Part shown: in pieces, positions 23,876-33,510 of the stretch
Layout: each line of letters starts with the position of its first letter
Numbering within the stretch: the stretch's first letter is position 1
Assembly (NCBI GenBank): GCA_001604005.1
Contig: LVAM01000005.1
Span: 1 to 64,000 of the forward strand
Reading direction: 5' to 3'
DNA length: 64,000 bases
DNA from: Clostridiales bacterium Firm_07
GTDB taxonomy: Bacteria; Bacillota; Clostridia; Oscillospirales; CAG-272
Position numbers and translations under genes: made by a program
Notes under the pieces: model-generated
Told to the model about the DNA's origin: nothing
The model's input: the letters and a program-made list of their open reading frames with translations, nothing else
The model's database searches: none

Positions 23876-25132
23876 ATGAAAATTTTACTTTTAGACGGAT
23901 ATTTTGAGCCTGAATCGACATCTTTTACACATCTTGAAACGGATCTGCTCCAAGGATTTACGGCGGCAGGACACGAGATCTATGTCGTTTGTCCCACGCC
24001 CACGCGCGGTATCGACAGGGAAACGGCAGACAAGTATCGCAAGATCAAGAAAGAAGATCTTTACGACGGCAAAGTCCACGTAAGGCGTTTTTGGGCGCCG
24101 CAGGAGAAGAAAAATCCCATTGTTCGCGCATTTCGGTATTTTTGGTGCAATTTTCGGGAATATGCGGTTGCCAAAAAAATCAAAAATGTCGATTTGATCT
24201 TTGCGGACAGCACGCCTCCGACGCAAGGGTTTGTGGCGGCGAAACTCAAAAAGCGCAAGAAGATACCGTTTGTGTACGGACTGCAGGACATCTTTCCCGA
24301 TTCGCTGGTTAACGCGGGACTCTCAAAAGAAGGTTCGCTTTTGTGGAAGATCGGCAGGAAGATCGAAAATTATACATACCGCAACGCCGATAAGATTATT
24401 GTAATCTCGGAGGATTTTCGTAAAAATCTCCTTGCCAAAGGCGTAGCGCCCGAAAAGATCGAGGTCATCTATAACTGGGTGGACAGCAAGCGGGTTTTAC
24501 CCGTTGCGAAAGACCGAAACCGGTTGTATGATCGTCTTTCGCTGGATCGGCAAAAAGATTTTGTCGTTGTATATGCGGGCAATTTCGGCAGAGCGCAGGG
24601 CGTGGATGTGATTTTTGACGCCGCAAAACTGTTGACCGCCTATCCCGATATCAAGTTCGTCCTTTTCGGCGGCGGGTCGGAATATGAAAAGATGGATGCA
24701 TACCGTCACGAGCTTATGCTGAATAATTTGATCTTGCAGCCTCTTTTGTCCTCCGAGTGGGTGCCCGAGGTGTATAGCCTCGGCGCGGTGAATTTGATTA
24801 CGTGCAAGCGCGGTTTCGGGAACTGTGCGTTTCCTAGCAAGACTTGGAGCATTATGGCATGCAATTCGTATATCATCGCTTCTTATGATACGGATTCGGA
24901 GTTGGCAAGTGTATTGAAAGGTGCTCACGCCGGTGAGGCGGTTGAGCCGGAAGATCCACAGCAACTTGCCGATGCCGTTTTGCGGATTTGGCGTGAAAAA
25001 CCTTCTTCTGATGGACGAGCGTTTTTGCTGCAACACGCCGATCGGTCATATAGTGTGGGGCGATATATGGAAGTGTGCACCAAAGCGCTCCGCGTGGAGC
25101 CGGAGAGAATCGCCGAAGAAGTTTTGATGTGA
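23876..25132 (+). CDS. GT4 glycosyltransferase, WbuB-like
   Basis: A 418-residue GT-B enzyme. The N-terminus (MKILLLDGYFEPEST, then FAAAGHEIYVV-like pattern) and the central segment FVYGLQDIFPDSLVNAGL (about 136-153) resemble WbuB-type transferases, which in several bacteria transfer N-acetyl-L-fucosamine. The nucleotide-binding region VVVYAGNFGRAQGVDVI (about 223-239) and FPSKTWSIMA follow. The match to the FucNAc pathway encoded downstream (CapE, CapF and CapG types) supports that donor. AAAGGAG precedes the ATG. Acceptor unknown. Confidence 0.82.
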   Translation: MKILLLDGYFEPESTSFTHLETDLLQGFTAAGHEIYVVCPTPTRGIDRETADKYRKIKKEDLYDGKVHVRRFWAPQEKKNPIVRAFRYFWCNFREYAVAKKIKNVDLIFADSTPPTQGFVAAKLKKRKKIPFVYGLQDIFPDSLVNAGLSKEGSLLWKIGRKIENYTYRNADKIIVISEDFRKNLLAKGVAPEKIEVIYNWVDSKRVLPVAKDRNRLYDRLSLDRQKDFVVVYAGNFGRAQGVDVIFDAAKLLTAYPDIKFVLFGGGSEYEKMDAYRHELMLNNLILQPLLSSEWVPEVYSLGAVNLITCKRGFGNCAFPSKTWSIMACNSYIIASYDTDSELASVLKGAHAGEAVEPEDPQQLADAVLRIWREKPSSDGRAFLLQHADRSYSVGRYMEVCTKALRVEPERIAEEVLM

Positions 25133-25138
25133 GGAAAT

Positions 25139-25786
25139 ATGAATTTCAAAGTGTATTTAGATGTGCTTCGTTTCAAGATCAAGGGCGTTTTTTCAAGGCG
25201 GATTGCCTTTTCCTCTTTGATTTTCGGAAGCAGAATCCACCCCCGTGCGGCGATCAAGCAAAAAAGCCGCTTTTATGGCAGTTCTATCGAGAAGTTTTCA
25301 TATGTCGGCAGAAATTGCTTGGTGCAAAATACCGCGATCGGGAAGTTTGTTTCTGTCGCGGACAACTGCAATTTGGGTTTGCCGTCGCATGCCTTGACGT
25401 ATGTCTCCACCTCGCCTGTGTTTACAGTGGGAAAGAATGTTTTGCATAAAAATTTTGCCGCGCTGGATCACAAAGAAGACCCCATGTTGACGATTGGAAA
25501 CGACGTTTGGATCGGAGCGGGAGTATCGGTGAAAGCCGGTCTTTCGATCGGAGACGGTGCGGTGATCGGTGCCGGATCTGTGGTGACGCACGACGTGCCG
25601 CCGTATGAGATCTGGGCGGGAAATCCCGCGCGCCTTATTCGCAAACGCTTTGACGATGAGACGATCCAAAAATTGTTGGATTTGAAGTGGTGGGAGTGGG
25701 AAGACGATAAAATTGGACGATATGCTCCGATTTTTGATTCTCCCGAAAAATTATTCAGCGCCATAGATCAGAAGGAAACTAAATAA
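25139..25786 (+). CDS. Hexapeptide-repeat acyltransferase (CatB/xenobiotic type)
   Basis: A 215-residue left-handed beta-helix acyltransferase. Hexapeptide repeats run through about 45-165, with IGNDVWIGAGVSVKAGLSIGDGAVIGAGSVV (catalytic His region LDHKED just before) and the usual C-terminal cap PPYEIWAGNPARLIRKRF. It probably acetylates a sugar nucleotide or the glycan using acetyl-CoA. The GAGGAAAT-ATG start is six bases after the previous stop, and its own stop overlaps the next start by one base (TAATG). Confidence 0.88.
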   Translation: MNFKVYLDVLRFKIKGVFSRRIAFSSLIFGSRIHPRAAIKQKSRFYGSSIEKFSYVGRNCLVQNTAIGKFVSVADNCNLGLPSHALTYVSTSPVFTVGKNVLHKNFAALDHKEDPMLTIGNDVWIGAGVSVKAGLSIGDGAVIGAGSVVTHDVPPYEIWAGNPARLIRKRFDDETIQKLLDLKWWEWEDDKIGRYAPIFDSPEKLFSAIDQKETK

Positions 25787-26928
25787 TGAAAATTGCGCAC
25801 ATAATGCTTGCTTGCTTTTATATAGACGGTTTTTCTTATCAAGAAAATCTCTTGCCCAAATATCATAAAAAAGCGGGGCATAATGTAAAAATTATCGCTT
25901 CCCAGTTTTCTTTTGATCAAAACGGGAACGGAATATATTTGCAGGGTAAGCGGTCATATACCAATGAATACGGCATACCGGTTGTTCGGTTGGAATATGC
26001 CAAAATTCCGAAAGCTCAAATTTTCAAACAATATCAAGACTTCGGTGAAGAATTGGAAGCATTTGCTCCGGATGCCGTTTTCGTTCACGGTTTACAGTTT
26101 TTGGATTTCCGCGTCGTGCTTTGTTATGTCAAACGGCATCCCGGAACACTTTTGTGTGTGGATAACCACGCGGATTTTCATAACAGCGCACGCAACTGGC
26201 TGTCGAAAAGCGTTTTACACAAAGGAATTTGGAAGCATTTAGCGCAAAAATCCCTGCCGTTTGTGCAAAAATTTTTCGGTGTTACCCCGGCGCGAGTTGA
26301 TTTTTTGAAAGATGTTTACCGTTTGCCGGCGGAGAAAGTGGCGCTTCTGCCGCTTGGCGCGGATGACGATGCGATCGAGAGTGCTATGGCACCGGAAGTG
26401 CGCGCCGAAAAGCGCGCCGCTTACGGTCTTTCCGAAAAGGATTTTGTGCTGATAGCGGGAGGAAAGATTGATCAGAACAAACCGCAGATCATTACATTGA
26501 TGCGAACTATTAACGAGTGCTCGTTGCCGTCTGTCAAACTGTTGATTTTCGGTTCGGTGACGGAGGATCTGCGGCCGTCGTTTGAAAGTCAGATCTCCTC
26601 CAAGGTACAATATATCGGTTGGAAAAAATCCGAAGACATATACGGTGAGTTTGCCGCGGCGGATTTGGTGCTTTTCCCGGGACTGCACTCCGTGCTTTGG
26701 GAGCAAGCCGTGGCTATGGGCAAACCGTGTATTTTCAAGAACATCGACGGGTTTCATCATATTGATATAGGCGGAAACTGTCTTTTCTTTGAAAGCGACG
26801 ATGCGGCGGAATATCAAAAAAAAGTGGAAACGGCGATCCGTGACATCGCGAAAATGCGGGCAAACGCGCAAAAAAGCGAAAAAGATCAGTTTCTTTATTC
26901 TAAAATTGCCAAGGCCGCTTTGGAATAG
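25786..26928 (+). CDS. Glycosyltransferase, GT-B fold (GT4-like)
   Basis: A 380-residue cytoplasmic glycosyltransferase. N-terminal acceptor domain HIMLACFYIDGFSYQENLLPKYHKKAGHNV is divergent, while the C-terminal domain has the GT4 layout: DFVLIAGGKIDQNKPQ (about 223-238), VQYIGWKKSEDIYGEFAAADLVLFP and the nucleotide-site LHSVLWEQAVAMGKP (about 304-318). The canonical E-x7-E pair is only partly kept. Donor and acceptor cannot be predicted. Confidence 0.8.
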   Translation: MKIAHIMLACFYIDGFSYQENLLPKYHKKAGHNVKIIASQFSFDQNGNGIYLQGKRSYTNEYGIPVVRLEYAKIPKAQIFKQYQDFGEELEAFAPDAVFVHGLQFLDFRVVLCYVKRHPGTLLCVDNHADFHNSARNWLSKSVLHKGIWKHLAQKSLPFVQKFFGVTPARVDFLKDVYRLPAEKVALLPLGADDDAIESAMAPEVRAEKRAAYGLSEKDFVLIAGGKIDQNKPQIITLMRTINECSLPSVKLLIFGSVTEDLRPSFESQISSKVQYIGWKKSEDIYGEFAAADLVLFPGLHSVLWEQAVAMGKPCIFKNIDGFHHIDIGGNCLFFESDDAAEYQKKVETAIRDIAKMRANAQKSEKDQFLYSKIAKAALE

Positions 26929-26963
26929 TCCATTTTAAAAAGTGCAAGTAGGGGCGTGAGAAA

Positions 26964-28136
26964 ATGCATATCGTATACGGCTTTTCCGGTTGCTCGGAAC
27001 AAACATATCAAAAGTTGTTGGGAGGCATCGGTTCTAACGCCGCCGTCAAATATCATCGCCTTCTGATGGAAGGTTTGGCGGAAAACGGGATCAGCGTTCT
27101 TGGCAATTCCGGTCTTCCGGTCAACCGTTCCATTATGAAGAAACTGTGGATACACCCGGTGGACGACGAGGAAAACGGCGTTCGGTATCATTACTTTCGC
27201 ACCGTCAATTTTCCGATTTTGCGCCATATCGGATTATACTTTGGCGCGCGGCACGCGGTTTTGCGTGCTCGCAAAAAAACGAAAGAAAAGTGTTATGCCC
27301 TTTGCGATTGTCTGAATATCGCCACAGCCTATGGTATGGCGCGCGGCGCGCGGCGCGGGAAAATTCCGTTGATTTTGATCGTGACCGACCTACCGGATAT
27401 GATGGGCGGCGGAAAATTGACGAAAAAGCTCAACAATCGCCTTTTTGCCAAAGCGGACGGTTTCATTTTTCTGACCGAGCAAATGAATGCGCGCGTCAAT
27501 AAAAAAGGTAAACCGTATATCGTGCTGGAAGGGCACGCCGACAGTGCGTTGCCGGAGCTCTCGCCCGACGCAAAATATGAGCGGACAAGCGGCAAGCAAA
27601 TCGTAATCTACGCGGGAAGTCTGAAAAAAATATACGGTATCGAAAACCTGGTGACGGGTTTTTTGCAAGCCGATATTCCCAACGCGGAATTGCATATTTA
27701 CGGCAACGGAGATTTCCGCGAAGAATTGGAAACGATCGCGAAAAACACTGAAACCGTCAAGTATTTGGGGCTTCGGCCCAATGCCGAGATCGTATACGAA
27801 GAACAGCGCGCCGCGCTTTTGGTCAATCCGAGGCCGACGGCGCCTGAGTATACCAAATACTCTTTCCCCTCAAAAAATATGGAATATATGGCCTCGGGTA
27901 CGCCGATCTTGACCACCAAATTGCCCGGTATACCCGCGGAATACGCACCTTATATCTATATGATCGAGGAAGACACGGCAGCGGGCGTCAAAAAGGCGCT
28001 TTCGGCGGTTTTGACGTTGCCGTTTGCCACGCGAGAGCAAAAAGGCCGCGCGGCGCGCGCGTTTGTTTTTGAAAACAAATCCAACAAGGTACAGGCAGAA
28101 AAAATCAAAAGTTTTTTGGAGCAGAAAATTGGGTAA
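26964..28136 (+). CDS. GT4 glycosyltransferase
   Basis: A 390-residue GT-B enzyme. N-terminal half contains PLILIVTDLPDMMGGG and FLTEQMNARV; the C-terminal nucleotide domain has IVIYAGSLKKIYGIENLV (about 213-230), VKYLGLRPNAEIV and FPSKNMEYMASGTPILTTKLPGIP (about 299-322). The start has GGGG nine bases before the ATG. It overlaps the Wzy-like gene start by eight bases. Donor unknown. Confidence 0.85.
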   Translation: MHIVYGFSGCSEQTYQKLLGGIGSNAAVKYHRLLMEGLAENGISVLGNSGLPVNRSIMKKLWIHPVDDEENGVRYHYFRTVNFPILRHIGLYFGARHAVLRARKKTKEKCYALCDCLNIATAYGMARGARRGKIPLILIVTDLPDMMGGGKLTKKLNNRLFAKADGFIFLTEQMNARVNKKGKPYIVLEGHADSALPELSPDAKYERTSGKQIVIYAGSLKKIYGIENLVTGFLQADIPNAELHIYGNGDFREELETIAKNTETVKYLGLRPNAEIVYEEQRAALLVNPRPTAPEYTKYSFPSKNMEYMASGTPILTTKLPGIPAEYAPYIYMIEEDTAAGVKKALSAVLTLPFATREQKGRAARAFVFENKSNKVQAEKIKSFLEQKIG

Positions 28137-29382
28137 TTCAAGAGTCAAAAAAAGGGAAATGCTGATCATCGGTCTGCTTTTTGCGATCATCGTGGTGTAT
28201 TCCATTATGCCGGCGGTGTCGCTTTGGGTCAGCAGACACTTTACAACATACTCCTATATGTTGCTTCTTCTTTTCACGGTTGTTTTTGTGTTGGCGTCCA
28301 GAGGAGAGAATTCTATCAATGAATATTTCGCATTACTGTTTCCCTTTTTGCTGTGGAAAATATTGCTTTTTGCGGTCAATTCGCCCTCTCTGCTTTTGTG
28401 GGGATATCAAGCATTGGTCGATTTTGCTCCTTTCGTGCTTGGATATTACATTTTACAAAAGATGCATTCCCGAAACAACATACGCTTCTTTTCCGCATTG
28501 ATCCTGCTCGCTTTTTTGGCCACTGTCATCACCACGTTGATCGGTCTTGCTCAATATCCCGGCGCCGCGCGCTTTTTGGCAACGGTGGGCGATACTTCCG
28601 ATGCTCAATATTTAAAATATACGCGCGCCAATATCGGCGGATATGATTTTATATATTCCTGTGTTCTTTTGTATCCGATTGCGGTCTTAGCATACAAACT
28701 AAAAAAAATAACGCGCATATGGGTGTTTCTCATCTCCGTTTTGATTCTTGCTTTAATCATCAATTCCGGTTATACCATCGCGCTTATTTTGTGGTTGGTA
28801 TCCACAGTGTTCCTTTTTTTGAAACCAAATCTTTCCTCGAAAAACGTATTGGTCGTTTTGTTGGTAGCAATCCTGTTGACGGTGGTGCTTTTTCGCTTTG
28901 TCGCGCAGGGGCTAACACGTTTGTCCGAGATTATCCCAAATAGAGAAATCGCACTTCGTTTGCGTGCGTTGGCGGGGGGGAGAGAAGGTGTGGAGTCTTC
29001 GGACGACCATAGAATAGAGAATTACAGACGTTCTTTCATCATTTTTTTGCATCATCCCATCACAGGCAATTTGATCGCGAAATCCGGAATGGGTGGGCAT
29101 TCGTTTATTTTAGATACTTTGGCGCAATGCGGTATTGCCGGTGCAGCGTTGCTCGTATGGATGTACAAAACGATCTATCGTACTTTTTATCGATCCTATC
29201 AACATATTGCGGGTTTCGGGTATGTGTTTTGGATCTTTTTGCAAGCCATAGTATTATCTTTTATCAACACAGGAATGTGGCTGTATGTTTTGTGCCTGTT
29301 TGTGCCGATCCTACTTTCTTTTATCACGTGCGGGAGGAAAGACGATGAAAATTTTGTGGATAGTCAACTCGGTGTTAAATGA
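28129..29382 (+). CDS. Wzy-like O-antigen/polysaccharide polymerase
   Basis: A 417-residue integral membrane protein with about eleven hydrophobic helices and a large outer loop (about 280-335) containing RAxxGGREGVESSDDHRIENY and then GMGGHSFILDTLAQCGIAG, the pattern of the Wzy_C/O-antigen ligase-polymerase fold. I place the start at TTG 28129, because GGAG lies seven bases upstream and this position is coupled to the preceding stop; the ATG at 28159 has no proper spacing. It would join undecaprenyl-linked repeats at the outer face. It overlaps the following glycosyltransferase by 38 bases. Confidence 0.8.
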   Translation: MGNSRVKKREMLIIGLLFAIIVVYSIMPAVSLWVSRHFTTYSYMLLLLFTVVFVLASRGENSINEYFALLFPFLLWKILLFAVNSPSLLLWGYQALVDFAPFVLGYYILQKMHSRNNIRFFSALILLAFLATVITTLIGLAQYPGAARFLATVGDTSDAQYLKYTRANIGGYDFIYSCVLLYPIAVLAYKLKKITRIWVFLISVLILALIINSGYTIALILWLVSTVFLFLKPNLSSKNVLVVLLVAILLTVVLFRFVAQGLTRLSEIIPNREIALRLRALAGGREGVESSDDHRIENYRRSFIIFLHHPITGNLIAKSGMGGHSFILDTLAQCGIAGAALLVWMYKTIYRTFYRSYQHIAGFGYVFWIFLQAIVLSFINTGMWLYVLCLFVPILLSFITCGRKDDENFVDSQLGVK

Positions 29383-30601
29383 TTTAAGCTTAAAACTGTA
29401 TGGCAAAGAAGGGCACGGCGTTTGGATGGATGCTCTGTTGTCGGATTTTCGGGGACGGGTGGAATATGAGATCGTCGTTGCGACGGTAATAAAAAGGAAA
29501 GCCGTATATCGGTATCAAATAGACAACGTCACATATTATGCGTTGCCGGATCAGTACCCCGCGCGTTATAAGGAGAACAAAAGCAAAAACATTGTCATAT
29601 GGCAGCGCTTGATTGCTGAAGAGAAACCGGATCTGATCCAGGTTTGGGGAACAGAATTTACGCACGGGCTTTGTGCGCTTCGACAGGCAAAAGGGATTCC
29701 TTCCATTGTTTATATGCAGGGCTATTTAAAATCCATAGCCAGATTTTATCAAGCCGGCATAGATTACCGTGTGTTACGCAAAAGCATTACCTTTCGCGAT
29801 ATCGTAAAGCGTGACAGCATTTGTCAACAGCAGAAAAAATATATGCGCTCGTCACAAAAAGAAGCGGAAATGTTGCAATTATCCGGAGCTGTGATCAGTG
29901 AAAACGAATGGTGTAATGCTTATCTGAAAGCCGCCGTTCCAAATATCAGAATTTACGATTGCCCGTTGAGCATCAATAAAGTTTTTGCGGAAAGCCAATG
30001 GGATTTGGAAGCAGTCGAGAGGCACTCCGTTATTTGTACGGCGCCCGGATATACGATCAAAGGGTTGCATATTTTACTGAAAGCGATTGCTTTGCTCAAA
30101 CAGAAATATCCGGACATAAAACTGTATGTACCCGGTACGCCGCAAATATCCGATGGAACGTTCAAAGGATTTTTGAAAAAAGACGGATATACAAAATATA
30201 TTGAGAAACTGATCCGCACACTGGATATTGAGCAAAATATCTGTTGGTTGGGCAGATTATCGCAAGAAGTGCTGGCCGCAGAATATGCCAAACGGCATAT
30301 TTTCGTGATGCCTTCTGCGATCGAAAATCATTCCAGTTCCTTAAAAGAGGCGATGTCCGTGGGTATGCCGTGCATTGCTTCGTATGTCGGGGGTATACCG
30401 GAATATGTGCGGCACGGAGAGAGCGGATTTCTTTACAGATTTGAAGAATACGAGGTGTTGGCGACGAGGATCGGAGAATTGTTTGATGATGACGCGTTGT
30501 GTCGGCGCATCTCCAAAAACGCACGCGAGCAGATGACGGCGTTGCACCAAAGCGACAAGCTGTTTGAAAAAATCGAAAAGATTTACAAGGAACTTGTATG
30601 A
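29345..30601 (+). CDS. GT4 glycosyltransferase
   Basis: A 418-residue GT-B enzyme. N-terminal KILWIVNSVLNDLS and IQVWGTEFTHGLCAL; C-terminal domain with TAPGYTIKGLHILLKAIALL (about 238-257), ICWLGRLSQEVLAAEYAKRHIFVMPS and the E-x7-E motif in AIENHSSSLKEAMSVGMP (about 327-344). GGAGG seven bases before ATG 29345, which is inside the end of the polymerase gene. The stop overlaps the next start (ATGA). Confidence 0.87.
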   Translation: MKILWIVNSVLNDLSLKLYGKEGHGVWMDALLSDFRGRVEYEIVVATVIKRKAVYRYQIDNVTYYALPDQYPARYKENKSKNIVIWQRLIAEEKPDLIQVWGTEFTHGLCALRQAKGIPSIVYMQGYLKSIARFYQAGIDYRVLRKSITFRDIVKRDSICQQQKKYMRSSQKEAEMLQLSGAVISENEWCNAYLKAAVPNIRIYDCPLSINKVFAESQWDLEAVERHSVICTAPGYTIKGLHILLKAIALLKQKYPDIKLYVPGTPQISDGTFKGFLKKDGYTKYIEKLIRTLDIEQNICWLGRLSQEVLAAEYAKRHIFVMPSAIENHSSSLKEAMSVGMPCIASYVGGIPEYVRHGESGFLYRFEEYEVLATRIGELFDDDALCRRISKNAREQMTALHQSDKLFEKIEKIYKELV

Positions 30602-31449
30602 AGGGCGTTTTAGTTACAGGAAAAAACGGTGATCTTTCTGTTTTTGTGGCGAAATGGTTGGCGGCAAAACACGGACTTAGCGTGGAGCAGATCAGCTTGC
30701 GCGGAAACGATTGGAAAGATTTTGCGTTTGACAAATTCGATACCGTGGTGCATATTGCCGGTGTTGTTCCGAGAGAAGGCGTCAAAGCGGAGGATTTTTA
30801 CGAGATCAATTACCGCTTGACCGAACAATTTGCAAAGACGGTTAAAAAAGCCGGTGTGCACAACTTTATCTATATCAGTTCAATGGCGGTATATGGAAGA
30901 ATGCCCACACTTTCGATTTCAAATGGTACGATAGACGGGGAAACCCCTTGCTTGCCGACGGGCGATTACGGAAAAAGCAAACTTCAAGCGGAAAAATGCC
31001 TGCAAGCAATGGAAAGCGAAGATTTCCATATAGCGATCATACGCGTGCCGAGTATTTACGGTAAAGGGAAAACGGAGTATTTGGAACAATACGGCGCGTT
31101 GGCAAAAAAACTGCACTGTGTTCCCAAAGCTTTTACGGGGCACTATAAAAGCGTTATTTGCACGGAAAACCTGGCAGAACTTATCTACTTAACGGCGGAA
31201 AGTGGCTTTTCGGGAGTGATTTGTCCCGATGACGGCAAAGTCTCTGCTTTTGATATGATGCGATCGTTCGTAAATTTCAAGGTGTCGCGCATTGTTGGCA
31301 AACTGTTGGAAATCTTCGGGCACAGGAGTCAACGTGTGATCAACTATTATGGCACCATTTGCTATGATGAAAAACTGTCTGATGTATTTAACGGACAATA
31401 TCGAGTTCGTACGGCTTGCGACGCCATTCAAACTGCAATAAGGAGATAA
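30598..31449 (+). CDS. NAD-dependent epimerase/dehydratase-like protein (extended SDR)
   Basis: A 283-residue Rossmann protein acting probably on a nucleotide sugar. It has VVHIAGVVPREGV (about 44-56), YISSMAVYGRMP with catalytic Ser region, and the YGKSK pair (about 122-126). The N-terminal dinucleotide loop is TGKNGDLSVF, so the third glycine of GxxGxxG is replaced by serine, unlike the CapE, CapF and GalE-type neighbours. It may have altered cofactor binding or a reductase role. It is AT-rich compared with the housekeeping genes. Confidence 0.78.
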   Translation: MKGVLVTGKNGDLSVFVAKWLAAKHGLSVEQISLRGNDWKDFAFDKFDTVVHIAGVVPREGVKAEDFYEINYRLTEQFAKTVKKAGVHNFIYISSMAVYGRMPTLSISNGTIDGETPCLPTGDYGKSKLQAEKCLQAMESEDFHIAIIRVPSIYGKGKTEYLEQYGALAKKLHCVPKAFTGHYKSVICTENLAELIYLTAESGFSGVICPDDGKVSAFDMMRSFVNFKVSRIVGKLLEIFGHRSQRVINYYGTICYDEKLSDVFNGQYRVRTACDAIQTAIRR

Positions 31450-31453
31450 AAAT

Positions 31454-32362
31454 ATGCTGGCTCCGATCATCGTTTTTGCGTATAACAGAGCAAATCATTT
31501 GGAACAGACATTGTCTGCTTTATCTTCCAACGAAGGAGCAAAAGACAGCAAGGTTTTCGTTTTTGTTGACGGCCCTAAAAGCGAAGCGGGCAGGGGAAAA
31601 AATCAAGAAGTTTTGCAAGTTGCGCAAAAATACGAAGCCGGCTTTTTCGGCGGTGTTAAGATCGTTGCCGCGCCGAGCAACAAAGGACTTGCCAAATCCG
31701 TGATTTCGGGCGTGACGCAGATCATCGAGGAATACGGAAAGGTGATTGTGGTCGAGGATGACGTCATCACGTCTCCACGGTATCTGCGATTTATGAACGA
31801 CGCGCTGGATTTTTACGAGCAAGATGAAAAAATTTGGTCGGTGGGCGGATTTACCGTGCCGATGACGTTACCGGAATATTACGATAAAAGCGTGATTATG
31901 ACGCAGCGCGTCAGTAGTTGCGCGTGGGGCACATGGCGCGACCGATGGGAGAAGATAGATTGGACGATGCCGGATTATAAAAAATTCCGTTTTGATCTTG
32001 CCGCCAGAAAAAAATTCAATTGCTGGGGCGATGATCGAGCGGCGATGCTGGATTATCAGATGAACGGCAGAATCAATTCTTGGGCAATCCGGTTTGACTA
32101 CTATATGTTCAAAAACGAAATGTATAATGTCATTCCCCGTACTTCTTTGGTGCGGAATATCGGATTTGACGGCAGCGGTACGCACTGTGCCAAAACGGAA
32201 AACAGAGCATTCGGTTCTATTGGAGAGAATACGGACGAATTTGTTTTCGGGCGGCTTGCGATCGACGAAAATATTCGGAAGCAATTTGTCCGAAATTTTC
32301 AAACGAGCATTCCCGCGCGGATGCATATGTTTTTGGGCAATTTGCTGTATCGAAGACGATGA
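31454..32362 (+). CDS. GT-A glycosyltransferase, GNT-I/GT2-like
   Basis: A 302-residue enzyme beginning APIIVFAYNRANHLEQTLSAL, followed by FVFVDGPKSE (about 37-46), SNKGLAKSVI and the metal site VIVVEDDVITSPRYL (about 97-111). The middle segment SSCAWGTWRDRW is typical for this group of capsule glycosyltransferases. Good AGGAG before the ATG. Donor unknown. Confidence 0.83.
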   Translation: MLAPIIVFAYNRANHLEQTLSALSSNEGAKDSKVFVFVDGPKSEAGRGKNQEVLQVAQKYEAGFFGGVKIVAAPSNKGLAKSVISGVTQIIEEYGKVIVVEDDVITSPRYLRFMNDALDFYEQDEKIWSVGGFTVPMTLPEYYDKSVIMTQRVSSCAWGTWRDRWEKIDWTMPDYKKFRFDLAARKKFNCWGDDRAAMLDYQMNGRINSWAIRFDYYMFKNEMYNVIPRTSLVRNIGFDGSGTHCAKTENRAFGSIGENTDEFVFGRLAIDENIRKQFVRNFQTSIPARMHMFLGNLLYRRR

Positions 32363-33510
32363 AGAAAGTTTTGCTTTTAGTACCCTCTCTTGGTATGGGC
32401 GGAATGGAAAGGGTATTGGTCAACTACGCCAATTTGTTTGCCAAAAGGGGCTATGCTGTTACGGTTCTGAATCTATCGTATGACGATCCGGCGATCGTGT
32501 CGGGATTTGATCCCGCTGTACGGTATGTTGCGGGTTTTAGCCCTGTTAAACACTTGTTGCTCTCTTCGGCGCGAGATATATTGCATTTTCGATTCAGGAT
32601 ATTGCCTTGGAGAAAATGGTTTCGGTTACATTCTTCGCAATATCTTTATAAAAAGTATGTGCGGGAAGATTTTGACGTAGAGATCGCGTTTTTCGGAGTT
32701 GAAACTTTCAAGATTATCAGCGGTTCGATCAATCAAAAGGCTTGCAAGTTGGGGTGGATTCACAGTTCCAATTCTAAACAGTTTGGCAGTCAATATGTCA
32801 AGGCTGCCGATATACCGAGGATATATAGAAAAATCGAAAACATCGTTTGCGTTTCGCAAGAGAGCAAAAAACTGATACAAGATACATTTGGCGAGCGAAG
32901 CAATGTGTTTGTGATCAACAACCCGAATGACAGCGAAAAGATTCGGAAACAGGCGCAAGAGCCGTGTGAAGCGCAAAAAAATGCGTTTACGTTTGTAAAT
33001 GTTTCAAGGATCGATGATACTTCTAAAGGTTTTTTCAGATTGTTAGACGTTTGCAAGCGTTTACGAGAAGCGGGATTTGTCTTTTCTTTATGGATTATCG
33101 GAAACGGCGCCGATTATGAGGCGGTTAAGCGAAAAATAGAGAAAGACGGTTTGACAAACGTTGTTTTGTTCGGGCAGCAAAGCAATCCGTATAAATTTAT
33201 GAAACAAGCGGATATGTATCTTTGCAGTTCGTATTATGAAGGTTTTTCGATGACGATGGCGGAAGCAGTCATCTTGGCAAAACCCATTCTGACGACACGC
33301 GTTTCGGGCGCTGACGAAATGTTGGACGGGGGCAAATACGGTCTTATTGTGGAAAACAGCGAAGAAGGTTTGCTTGCGGGAATGACAAAAATTCTTTCCG
33401 ACGAAAATCTTTTTAGACATTATTGCACAATGGCGGAATTGAGAAAAGACTATTTGTCAGAGAAGTCTATTATGGATAAAGTGGAAAGCGTGATCGACAA
33501 TGAAACCTAA
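32359..33510 (+). CDS. GT4 glycosyltransferase
   Basis: A 383-residue GT-B enzyme with the classic start LLVPSLGMGGMERVLVNYANL, the C-terminal segment FVNVSRIDDTSKGFFRLLD (about 213-231), VVLFGQQSNPYKFM and E-x7-E in YYEGFSMTMAEAVILAKP (about 293-310). Overlaps the previous gene by four bases and the next by eleven, so translation is coupled through this stretch. Closely related in layout to the enzyme at 36346. Confidence 0.9.
   Translation: MKKVLLLVPSLGMGGMERVLVNYANLFAKRGYAVTVLNLSYDDPAIVSGFDPAVRYVAGFSPVKHLLLSSARDILHFRFRILPWRKWFRLHSSQYLYKKYVREDFDVEIAFFGVETFKIISGSINQKACKLGWIHSSNSKQFGSQYVKAADIPRIYRKIENIVCVSQESKKLIQDTFGERSNVFVINNPNDSEKIRKQAQEPCEAQKNAFTFVNVSRIDDTSKGFFRLLDVCKRLREAGFVFSLWIIGNGADYEAVKRKIEKDGLTNVVLFGQQSNPYKFMKQADMYLCSSYYEGFSMTMAEAVILAKPILTTRVSGADEMLDGGKYGLIVENSEEGLLAGMTKILSDENLFRHYCTMAELRKDYLSEKSIMDKVESVIDNET

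Noticed and set aside
27335-27362. GC-only repeat in the glycosyltransferase at 26964
   Set aside because: It is a short GCGCGGC run encoding Arg-Gly-Ala residues in a normal frame, with no sign of expansion or a separate function.
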